Of a DNA stretch of 7,667 bases, positions 1 through 6,006 are shown piece after piece (within the stretch, counting starts at the first letter, position 1; each line of letters opens with the position of its first letter). The stretch is from assembly GCA_903903715.1 (NCBI GenBank), contig CAIUZX010000415.1, positions 1 to 7,667 on the forward strand, read 5' to 3'. The DNA comes from an uncultured Caulobacterales bacterium. Its GTDB lineage: Bacteria > Pseudomonadota > Alphaproteobacteria > Caulobacterales > Caulobacteraceae. The notes under the pieces were generated by a model that worked only from the letters and a program-made list of their open reading frames with translations, had not been told where the DNA came from and ran no database searches. Position numbers and translations under genes: made by a program.

Positions 1-1
1 C

Positions 2-400
2 GGCGCGCCAGCGACGGCGATGACCTTTGCTAGCACATCCGTCCTGCTCGCCACCCTCCCCGGCACAGACGCCGCGAAACCAAGAGCGGTCATTGGTGGG
101 CACAGCCTTGCCGCCGTGAGCGGCTGGCTGGTGGGCCTTTTGCTGGGGCCAAGCGGTTACGCGGCGTGTCTTGCGGTGGGCTTGGCCGCTCTGGCTATGC
201 AGTCGACCCGAACCTTGCACCCGCCCGCCGCCGTCAGCGGATATCTGATGTTGAACCAGTCTGGTCACTGGACTTGGCTGTTTGCGCCCATCGTGCTGGG
301 CGCCGTCGCTCTGTCCGCTCTCGCATACCTGTTGGACCGTGTCGGGCTGACATCGCCGCCCGCAGAAAATGCGAAATCTGTGATCTCACAGAACTTTTGA
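2..400 (+). CDS. HPP family integral membrane protein, C-terminal part (5' end outside window)
   Basis: The open frame already runs at the left edge and encodes 132 visible residues. The first methionine (base 20) lies inside the conserved part, because the residues before it (APATA) and after it (ASTSVLL) look like the family's usual 'GASAVLLF' segment. The true start is therefore outside the window. Family features visible are the IGGH stretch near bases 89-100 and the signature LHPPAA (H-P-P codons at 218-226) that names the family. Roughly three hydrophobic helices remain (about residues 37-50, 51-65 and 92-112), then a short polar tail. HPP proteins are small polytopic membrane proteins; one group has been linked to nitrite transport in chloroplasts and cyanobacteria, but most have no known function. 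I do not assign a substrate. The gene ends 90-135 bases before the polyamine genes and appears to be a separate unit. The family call is fairly secure; the role is unknown. Confidence 0.8.
   Translation, partial: GAPATAMTFASTSVLLATLPGTDAAKPRAVIGGHSLAAVSGWLVGLLLGPSGYAACLAVGLAALAMQSTRTLHPPAAVSGYLMLNQSGHWTWLFAPIVLGAVALSALAYLLDRVGLTSPPAENAKSVISQNF
377..392. repeat. Inverted repeat, 7-bp arms with 2-nt spacer, across the end of the HPP gene
   Basis: The sequence is TCTGTGA-TC-TCACAGA, a perfect inverted repeat of two 7-base arms. It sits just before the HPP stop codon. As RNA it could form a 6-bp stem with a 4-base loop followed by ACTTTT, which would be a weak terminator. As DNA it could be a regulator site. 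A 9-base piece of it (TCTGTGATC) returns inverted as GATCACAGA at 462-470. The spacing is too short for a CRP box (TGTGA-N6-TCACA). Its role is unproven. Confidence 0.4.
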
Positions 401-408
401 TGAGGCAT

Positions 409-420
409 GGCGAATTCGCC
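409..420. repeat. Perfect 12-bp palindrome in the intergenic region
   Basis: GGCGAATTCGCC equals its own reverse complement. It lies shortly after the HPP stop and about 12 bases before the candidate -35 box. It may be an operator half-site pair or a small hairpin (4-bp GC stem, AATT loop). There is no T-run after it, so it is not a good intrinsic terminator. Confidence 0.35.
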
Positions 421-431
421 TGAACTGTCGC

Positions 432-461
432 TTGACTTCAGATCAGTCGCGTCGAAATAGT
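432..461 (+). promoter_or_regulatory. Candidate sigma-70-type promoter of the polyamine operon
   Basis: TTGACT at 432-437 matches the -35 consensus at 5 of 6 bases. After an 18-base spacer, AATAGT at 456-461 matches the -10 consensus at 4 of 6. This would place the transcription start near 468, about 20-70 bases before the candidate start codons of the ligase gene. It is the best promoter-like pair in the only sizeable intergenic gap. The -10 is weak and the call rests on consensus matching by eye. Confidence 0.4.
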
Positions 462-470
462 GATCACAGA
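460..470. promoter_or_regulatory. Candidate operator overlapping the promoter -10 / start region
   Basis: GTGATCAC at 460-467 is a perfect 8-bp palindrome. The overlapping GATCACAGA (462-470) is the exact reverse complement of TCTGTGATC at 377-385. A repeated motif placed over the predicted transcription start, with a partner about 78 bases upstream, is the arrangement expected for a repressor, but the regulator is not identified. Confidence 0.3.
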
Positions 471-522
471 TTGAATGCTCGCTGCACATTGTGTGGGTTC
501 ATTCGATTCGACCGCCGCTTCT

Positions 523-528
523 GAGAGG
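523..528 (+). promoter_or_regulatory. Ribosome binding site supporting a TTG start for the ligase gene
   Basis: GAGAGG lies 7 bases before the TTG at 536. The earlier in-frame GTG at 491 has no purine-rich sequence at the right distance. This favours 536 as the start. Confidence 0.45.
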
Positions 529-535
529 CCCGATC

Positions 536-1939
536 TTGACTTCCGATTCGCCGATTGCGCGCGGCTTGGCCGCTGACCCAGCCGAATGTCGCGACTTTCT
601 TCGGGACAATCCGGACGTTGCGTACGTCGAGATCCTGTTCACCGGAATGAGCGGCGTGCCTCGGGGCAAGCGTCTGCGCCGCCACGAGCTGCAAGCGATT
701 TATGACTACGGCCGCTTTCTTCCGGGATCCGTGCAGGTCGTCGATATCACCGGACAGGACGCGTACGATACAGGTCTTGTCTGGGAGAACGGTGACGCGG
801 ACATGCTCGCGCGGCCGGTTGCGGGAACGCTGGTTCGCGCCCCATGGCTGGGGTCGGATGTCGCCCAAGTCCTGTGCTCAATGCACGAACTCGACGGAAC
901 GCCGAGCGATCTCGATCCCAGAGTAGTATTGAACCGCGTGATCGAGCGCTTTCGCGCCGATGGTCTGACGCCCGTGGCGGCGTGTGAGCTCGAGTTCTAT
1001 CTACTCGACGCCCACAGGTCGGCCGATGGTCGGCTTCAGATGGCGCGCCATCCCGCCACGGGCGAGCGCGCCAATTTAAACGGCGTCTACGGTCTCGATG
1101 AGATGGCAGAGATCGGTGACTTTCTTCGCGACCTTTGGGAGACTGCCGACATTCAGGGTGTGCCCCTCGAAGGCGCCATCGCCGAATACGGAATAGGTCA
1201 AGTCGAGCTGACCCTGAAGCACAAGGCAGACGCCTTGCGGGCCGCCGACGATGCGGTCGTGTACAAACGCCTCGCCAAGGGCGTGGCGATGCAACACGGC
1301 CTGATGGCGACGTTCATGGCCAAGCCGTTCGCGGAACAGGCGGGCAGCGGCCTGCATCTGCACGTCAGCGTCGCCGACAAAGCGTCGCCGAACATCTTCG
1401 CGGCGGAGCCGCCGGAGGGCGACCCTAGTCTCGTTCACGCGATCGGGGGCATGAAGGCCCTGCTCGCTGATTCCATGGCGATCTTCGCGCCGAACGCCAA
1501 TAGTTACAGGCGTTTTCGGGCGAACTCTTACGCCCCTGTGGCGCCGACCTGGGGCGTCAACAATCGCACCGTGTCTTTGCGGATCCCTGCGGGTCCCGCC
1601 TCGACCCGACACGTCGAGCACCGTGTGGCCGGGGCTGACGCCAATCTTTATCTCGCCCTGGCCGCCGTGCTGGCGGGTGTCCACTATGGCATGACCCACA
1701 AGATCGATCCCGGTCCAAAGGTGATCGGAGATGGATACGCGGCGGCCAAGGAGTCGAAGGAGCGTTTACCCAACAACTGGTTCGCTGCGGTCGACGCGCT
1801 GGAGGCGTCAGAGGTGATGGCGGACTATCTCGGCGAACGATTTGTGCGGATGTACTGCGCGCTGAAACGCCAGGAGCAGGATCGGTTTTTCGAAGTCGTG
1901 ACGTCGCTCGACCTCGACTGGTACCTGCACAATGCCTGA
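536..1939 (+). CDS. puuA: Glutamine synthetase family gamma-glutamylpolyamine (putrescine) synthetase, PuuA/SpuI-like
   Basis: This protein probably ligates glutamate to the amino group of putrescine or a related amine using ATP, the first step of the gamma-glutamyl route of polyamine breakdown in the cytoplasm. From the TTG at 536 it has 467 residues, close to the family norm; a GTG at 491 would add 15 poorly conserved residues. The N-terminal beta-grasp domain (to about 115) is followed by the catalytic domain with CELEF (E151, E153, metal ligands), EYGIGQVEL (E217, E224), GSGLHLH (H274, H276), NNRTVSLR (R344, R349) and HVEHR (E361). The glutamate that in true ammonia-using enzymes sits in the flap (PGYEAPV) is replaced by Y332 (NSYAPV), as in amine-ligating relatives, and no C-terminal adenylylation tyrosine motif is evident. 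The next gene, encoding a PotD-like protein, starts inside its last codons. The family is certain. The amine substrate is inferred from sequence and neighbours, so the gene symbol is by analogy. Confidence 0.88.
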   Translation: MTSDSPIARGLAADPAECRDFLRDNPDVAYVEILFTGMSGVPRGKRLRRHELQAIYDYGRFLPGSVQVVDITGQDAYDTGLVWENGDADMLARPVAGTLVRAPWLGSDVAQVLCSMHELDGTPSDLDPRVVLNRVIERFRADGLTPVAACELEFYLLDAHRSADGRLQMARHPATGERANLNGVYGLDEMAEIGDFLRDLWETADIQGVPLEGAIAEYGIGQVELTLKHKADALRAADDAVVYKRLAKGVAMQHGLMATFMAKPFAEQAGSGLHLHVSVADKASPNIFAAEPPEGDPSLVHAIGGMKALLADSMAIFAPNANSYRRFRANSYAPVAPTWGVNNRTVSLRIPAGPASTRHVEHRVAGADANLYLALAAVLAGVHYGMTHKIDPGPKVIGDGYAAAKESKERLPNNWFAAVDALEASEVMADYLGERFVRMYCALKRQEQDRFFEVVTSLDLDWYLHNA

Positions 1940-3047
1940 AGCGAAGCCCTCCCATCGCTCCCGCCCGCATCGACGCTCGCTTTTGGCGGCGCTCGGAGCC
2001 TCGGGCGCGGCGGCGGTCGGGTTATCCTTCGGTCTTGAGGGTTGCGCGCCCAGCATTCGGCGCGGCTCCAATGATGAAGAAGCGAAGCTGAATTTCTATA
2101 ACTGGGACACGTACGTCGGGAAGGACACCCTAGCGGAATTCAAGCAGGCCACCGGCGTCGATGTGAACATGAGCCTGTTCGCCAACAACGACGAATTGTT
2201 CGCAAAGCTCAGAGCCGGCAATCCCGGCTTTGACGTGATCGTGCCGACCAACGAGTTTGTGACGCGTCTCCGCCTCGCAGACCTGATCCAGCCGCTGGAT
2301 CACTCCAAGATCCCGAATTTCAAGAACCTGGCGCCGGAATTCCAATCGACAATCTTTGATCCGGGTCGCCGCTATTCGATTCCTTATACGTGGTTGGTGC
2401 TTGGCGTCGGCTATCGCAAATCCAAGGTGGACGGCCCGCCGGACACTTGGAAGTGGCTGTTCGAAAGCGATCGCTACAAAGGGCGGATCTCGCTGTTTTC
2501 CGAAGCGGATGATCTCATCAAGCTTGCCGCAAAGTACATGGGCTATTCCGTCCGTGACGTGCCGGACAGCTTACTGCCGAAGATCGAGGCGATGTACATC
2601 CGGCAAAAGCGCAACATCAGGGTCTTCCACGAAGACAACGGACAGGATCTTCTGCTCGCTGGCGACGTCGATCTGGTGCTCGAATACAACGGCGACATAG
2701 CGCAGGTCATGCAGGAAGACGACGACCTCGCCTTCCTGGTGCCGAAGGAAGGGACAATCATCCAGTCGGACGGTTTGTGCATCCCGAGGGGCGCGCCGCG
2801 TCCTGACAATGCGCACCGTTTCATAAACTTCCTGCTCGACCCCAAGGTCGGGGCCGAAATCAGCAACACCATCATGTACCCGACGCCCAACGCCGAAGTC
2901 CTGAAGCTGATGCCGGAAAGCTATCGGAACAACACTGCGATTTTCCCGCCAGCAGATCGCATGGCCAAGTGCGAGTACGGAGATTTTGAGGGGGTCGAAC
3001 GCTCACGGATGTTTGACGAACTGATCACGCGAGTGAAAGCGGCATGA
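1932..3047 (+). CDS. potD: Polyamine (spermidine/putrescine) ABC transporter substrate-binding protein, PotD-like
   Basis: This is the extracytoplasmic receptor that delivers polyamine to the permeases encoded next to it. It has 371 residues. The N-terminus carries a twin-arginine-like motif (HRRSLLAALG, R14-R15), an Ala/Gly-rich hydrophobic stretch, and FGLEGC with Cys38 in lipobox position, so it may be a Tat-exported lipoprotein; Glu at -2 is unusual for a lipobox. The mature part starts with LNFYNWDTYV, the family hallmark, followed by FDVIVP, YSIPYTW, YKGRISL, PKEGT, INFLLDP and MYPTPN, all matching the PotD/PotF fold. Several positions that contact ligand in E. coli PotD appear changed (see findings). 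The start codon overlaps the ligase gene by 8 bases, with no clear Shine-Dalgarno, so translation is probably coupled to the upstream gene. The family is secure. Preference between putrescine, spermidine or another cation cannot be told. Confidence 0.92.
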   Translation: MPEAKPSHRSRPHRRSLLAALGASGAAAVGLSFGLEGCAPSIRRGSNDEEAKLNFYNWDTYVGKDTLAEFKQATGVDVNMSLFANNDELFAKLRAGNPGFDVIVPTNEFVTRLRLADLIQPLDHSKIPNFKNLAPEFQSTIFDPGRRYSIPYTWLVLGVGYRKSKVDGPPDTWKWLFESDRYKGRISLFSEADDLIKLAAKYMGYSVRDVPDSLLPKIEAMYIRQKRNIRVFHEDNGQDLLLAGDVDLVLEYNGDIAQVMQEDDDLAFLVPKEGTIIQSDGLCIPRGAPRPDNAHRFINFLLDPKVGAEISNTIMYPTPNAEVLKLMPESYRNNTAIFPPADRMAKCEYGDFEGVERSRMFDELITRVKAA

Positions 3048-3054
3048 CGGGATT

Positions 3055-3058
3055 GGAG
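3055..3058 (+). promoter_or_regulatory. Ribosome binding site of the first permease gene
   Basis: GGAG lies 7 bases before the ATG at 3066, in the 18-base gap after the binding-protein stop. It supports this start. Confidence 0.5.
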
Positions 3059-3065
3059 CGCCCTC

Positions 3066-3980
3066 ATGGCTGAGCATACTCAGGACAGCTGGCGGAAGAG
3101 CCCGGGCCTGTTCGCGTCGTTGCTGTCCGCACCGACACTATTTCTGTTCGCCTTCCTGCTCGCGCCGCTGGCGATCGTGTGGGGCTATTCTTTCGGACAC
3201 AATCAGGGTCTGACCGATATCGTGGTGGACGGCACGTTTGCAAACTACGCCCATGCGCTGAACCCGCTCTACCTGTCGATCCTTTTCAAGTCGTTCCTGT
3301 TTGCCGCGGTGACGACGGTGATCTGCCTTCTGGTCGGTTTCCCGGTCGCGCTGGCGATCACCTTCGCCCGCCCGAGCACGAAGCCATGGCTTCTGCTTCT
3401 GATCATGCTGCCCTTCTGGACAAACCTTCTGATCCGCACCTACGCCTTGATGGCCGTCCTGAGAACCCAAGGATATATCAACGGATTTCTTGGACTTTTG
3501 TGGTCTTTGCTCGCGCGGAGTCTCGACGCGCTGCACATCGGTCGGCTGGCCGCTTTCACACCGTTGGACCTTCTCTACAATAACTTCGCCGTGATCCTGG
3601 GACTCGTCTACGTCCAGTTGCCGTTCATGGTCCTGCCGCTCTATTCGGCGATGGATCGTCTGGATCGCTCGCTTCTGGAAGCCAGCCTCGATCTCGGCGC
3701 CGGGCACGTTCGCACGATCCTCCAGATCGTCGCCCCCCTGGCCATGCCCGGGATCGCCTCAGGAGTCATGGTGACGCTGATCCCGTCCCTTGGCGCTTTC
3801 CTGACGCCTGAGCTTCTGGGCGGTGTGGACAGCCAGATGATCGCCAATGTCATCGAGCGTCAGTTCAAATCGGCGAACGACTGGCCGTTCGGCGCGGCGC
3901 TCTCGTTTTTGCTCATGTACATGACCTTCGCCGCCATCGCTCTCCAGGCGCTTTTGGGCTCAAAGCGGAGGGGCGGATGA
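3066..3980 (+). CDS. potB: Polyamine ABC transporter permease, PotB/PotH-like
   Basis: This is one of the two inner-membrane subunits forming the translocation channel for polyamines. It has 304 residues with about six hydrophobic helices (roughly 22-43, 72-99, 108-132, 172-195, 226-246 and 275-297). The cytoplasmic EAA loop that docks on the ATPase is clear: EASLDLGAGHVRTILQIV starting near residue 205, with APLAMPGI completing it. LPFWTNLLIRTYA (115-127) is a typical PotB/PotH segment. Its stop overlaps the start of the second permease as ATGA, a standard arrangement for obligate partners. The class is secure. Assignment as B rather than H rests on convention and on position just before the C-type permease. 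Confidence 0.93.
   Translation: MAEHTQDSWRKSPGLFASLLSAPTLFLFAFLLAPLAIVWGYSFGHNQGLTDIVVDGTFANYAHALNPLYLSILFKSFLFAAVTTVICLLVGFPVALAITFARPSTKPWLLLLIMLPFWTNLLIRTYALMAVLRTQGYINGFLGLLWSLLARSLDALHIGRLAAFTPLDLLYNNFAVILGLVYVQLPFMVLPLYSAMDRLDRSLLEASLDLGAGHVRTILQIVAPLAMPGIASGVMVTLIPSLGAFLTPELLGGVDSQMIANVIERQFKSANDWPFGAALSFLLMYMTFAAIALQALLGSKRRGG
3967..3973 (+). promoter_or_regulatory. Ribosome binding site of the second permease gene, inside the end of the first
   Basis: GGAGGGG ends 3 bases before the ATG at 3977 (the GGAG core is 6 bases away). It lies within the last codons of the preceding permease gene and supports coupled translation through the ATGA overlap. Confidence 0.6.
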
Positions 3981-4834
3981 CGACACTGCGCGAAACACGT
4001 CCCAAGCCCGGGCCGCTGGACTATCTCAGCCGATGGCCGCTTCGTCTTTGGGTAGGCGCGACGACCCTGTTCCTCTATGCCCCGCTGCTGACCCTGATCG
4101 TGTTCAGCTTCAATCAGTCGAAGCGGAACATCGTCTGGCGCGGCTTCACCCTCGATTACTATGCGATGGTCCTGCAGGACACGTCGCTGCTAACCGCCTT
4201 CGCCAACAGCCTGGTCATCGCGGCGGTATCGACCGCGCTGAGCCTGTGCCTGGGCGCCGCCACAGCGCTCCTCCTCTGGCGCTTCCGCTTCCCGTTCAAG
4301 CCGGCCCTGGAAGGCGCACTCTCCCTTCCCATCGTTGTTCCCGAGATCTGCATGGGTGTAGCGCTTCTCGTGTTTTTCACGAAGGTCGTACCCTGGCCGA
4401 CCTATTTTCCGTGGCCGCTAAATCTCGGCGCCATCATCATCGCCCACGTCTCGTTCTCGTTCAGCTTCGTCGCCAGCGTGGTGCGAGCGCGTCTCGCCTC
4501 ATTCAATCGTGAGGAGGAAGAAGCCGCTCGGGATCTTGGGGCCAGCGAATGGCGCACCATCATGGACGTCATCGTGCCGCACATGCGCCCCGCTCTGTTC
4601 GCCGGCGGTTTGCTGGCCTTCACCCTGAGCCTCGACGATTTTGTCATAACCTTCTTCACCTCGGGCCCCGACACGATCACCTTTCCAGTGAAGGTCTTCT
4701 CCATGATCCGGTTCTCGGTGACGCCTGAAGTTAATGCAGCATCGACGCTTCTGATCGTCATCACGGTTGCGCTTACAGCGATCGGCCTACGTCTGCAGGG
4801 CGCCGACGCTGGGCGTGACGGACATACGGGCTAG
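3977..4834 (+). CDS. potC: Polyamine ABC transporter permease, PotC/PotI-like
   Basis: This is the second channel-forming inner-membrane subunit, the partner of the upstream permease. It has 285 residues with about six hydrophobic helices (roughly 24-45, 76-100, 112-136, 150-170, 205-225 and 255-272). The EAA loop is visible as EEAARDLGASEWRTIMDVI from residue 182, continuing into VPHMRPALFAGG. It is followed by LSLDDFVITFF (217-227), a motif typical of PotC/PotI. The N-terminal YAPLLTLIVFSFN segment is also characteristic. It overlaps the first permease by 4 bases and ends 4 bases before the preferred ATPase start, so the three genes are almost certainly co-transcribed. The charged C-terminal tail (GADAGRDGHTG) is cytoplasmic and not conserved in a way I recognise. 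Confidence 0.93.
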   Translation: MTTLRETRPKPGPLDYLSRWPLRLWVGATTLFLYAPLLTLIVFSFNQSKRNIVWRGFTLDYYAMVLQDTSLLTAFANSLVIAAVSTALSLCLGAATALLLWRFRFPFKPALEGALSLPIVVPEICMGVALLVFFTKVVPWPTYFPWPLNLGAIIIAHVSFSFSFVASVVRARLASFNREEEEAARDLGASEWRTIMDVIVPHMRPALFAGGLLAFTLSLDDFVITFFTSGPDTITFPVKVFSMIRFSVTPEVNAASTLLIVITVALTAIGLRLQGADAGRDGHTG

Positions 4835-4838
4835 CGGC

Positions 4839-5963
4839 ATGACCGGACGATCGATCATCACCTTCGAGAATGTCACCAAACGCTATGGGCGGGTCGTTGC
4901 GGTGGACAACGTTTCCCTGTCCATCGATGAGGGCGAATTCTTCGCCCTGCTTGGACCGTCAGGCTGTGGGAAGACCACATTGCTGCGTATGGTCGCTGGG
5001 TTTGAGACGCCGGATGAGGGCCGCATCCTCATTGACGGTCAGGACATGACCGAGACCCCTCCGAACCGTCGTCCGGTCAATATGGTGTTTCAGTCTTACG
5101 CCGTTTTCCCGCACATGTCTGTTTCGGCGAATGTCGGGTACGGCCTGAAGGTCGATCGCGTGGCGCAGCCCGAAATTGATCGCCGCGTGACGGAGGCTCT
5201 CGCGCTTGTGAAGCTCGAGGAGTTCGGCGCACGCAGGCCGGACCAGTTGTCAGGCGGACAGCGCCAGAGAGTGGCGTTGGCGCGCGCCCTCATCAAGCGC
5301 CCGCGCGTTCTCCTGCTCGACGAGCCTCTTTCGGCGCTGGACGCCAAGCTTCGGGAGCAAATGCGTTATGAGCTCACACAGCTGCAGGAGCGTGTAGGAA
5401 TCACATTCCTGATCGTCACGCACGATCAGGATGAGGCTCTGGCCATGGCGACCCGTTGCGCCGTGATGTCGAGGGGCTTGCTTCAACAGGTGGGCACGCC
5501 GTCGGATCTCTATGAATTTCCGAACAGCCGATTTGTCGCCGACTTCATCGGTCAGGTGAACATGTTTGAAGGTCGGCTGACCGTAGATGAGCCGGACCAC
5601 GCGATAGTGGAATGCGCGGATCTGGGTGTGCCGGTATACCTGGATCACGGCGTGACCGGCGCGACCGGCGCCACTGTTTGGGTGGCGATCCGTCCGGAAA
5701 AGATAGAGATCCTGGGTCGGGCGCATGACGCGACTGTGCCGGAACTGGAAGATGCGCCTGAAGGCACGAACGCGGCCCGCGCGCTCATCCGCCACATTTC
5801 CTATCTTGGCTCTGAGTCTGTTTATGAGCTTCAGCTCACAACAGGTAGTTATATCAAAGCTTTAAGAAGTAACTTGACGAGATGGGATCAGGAAGACTTC
5901 GCGGTCGGCCAGGCTGTCTGGGTCAGCTGGCACGCCTGCTCCCCGGTCGTCCTTCTCAATTAG
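4839..5963 (+). CDS. potA: Polyamine ABC transporter ATP-binding protein, PotA/PotG-like
   Basis: This is the cytoplasmic ATPase that powers polyamine import. It has 374 residues from the ATG at 4839. A TTG at 4767 in the same frame would add 24 residues inside the permease gene, and these lack ABC-domain similarity, so 4839 is preferred because IITFENVTKRYGRVVAVDNV is the usual start of the domain. Visible motifs are Walker A GPSGCGKTT (39-47), Q-loop Q85, signature LSGGQ (137-141), Walker B VLLLDEP (157-163), D-loop SALD (165-168) and switch H195. All are intact, so the protein should be active. From about residue 240 the C-terminal TOBE-type regulatory domain follows (VWVAIRPEKIEIL, then GSESVYEL). 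A short GATGAT repeat lies at 274-279. The gene sits 4 bases after the permease gene and 43 bases before the aminotransferase gene. PotA versus PotG naming is by analogy. Confidence 0.94.
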   Translation: MTGRSIITFENVTKRYGRVVAVDNVSLSIDEGEFFALLGPSGCGKTTLLRMVAGFETPDEGRILIDGQDMTETPPNRRPVNMVFQSYAVFPHMSVSANVGYGLKVDRVAQPEIDRRVTEALALVKLEEFGARRPDQLSGGQRQRVALARALIKRPRVLLLDEPLSALDAKLREQMRYELTQLQERVGITFLIVTHDQDEALAMATRCAVMSRGLLQQVGTPSDLYEFPNSRFVADFIGQVNMFEGRLTVDEPDHAIVECADLGVPVYLDHGVTGATGATVWVAIRPEKIEILGRAHDATVPELEDAPEGTNAARALIRHISYLGSESVYELQLTTGSYIKALRSNLTRWDQEDFAVGQAVWVSWHACSPVVLLN

Positions 5964-5991
5964 TTCAGACCATCACAGCGTTCCAAATCAC

Positions 5992-5996
5992 GGAAG
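5992..5996 (+). promoter_or_regulatory. Ribosome binding site of the aminotransferase gene
   Basis: GGAAG lies 10 bases before the ATG at 6007 in the 43-base gap after the ATPase gene. The gap has no convincing promoter or terminator, so read-through from the transporter genes is likely. Confidence 0.4.
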
Positions 5997-6006
5997 ATAC
6001 CTCGCA

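Noticed and set aside
377..400. Intrinsic terminator for the HPP gene
   Set aside because: The possible stem is only about 6 bp with half A/T pairs, and the T-run is four bases and overlaps the stop codon; kept only as an inverted repeat.
3138..3707. Long antisense open frame opposite the first permease gene
   Set aside because: The protein is Arg/Gln/Glu-rich with no recognisable motif, which is typical of the complement of a hydrophobic GC-rich coding region; the + strand gene is unambiguous.
4767..4838. Longer ATPase start at a TTG inside the second permease gene
   Set aside because: The added 24 residues lack ABC-domain similarity, and the ATG at 4839 begins exactly where the conserved domain begins.
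5825..5838. Inverted repeat TGAGCT-TC-AGCTCA inside the ATPase gene, similar in layout to the one at 377-392
   Set aside because: It lies within well-conserved coding sequence, has no T-run after it and shares no arm sequence with the upstream repeat; probably chance.
5836..5902. Locally AT-richer patch near the ATPase C-terminus with a -35-like TTGACG, considered as an internal promoter for the aminotransferase gene
   Set aside because: No -10-like hexamer at 16-18 bases downstream, and the frame continues normally through the TOBE domain.
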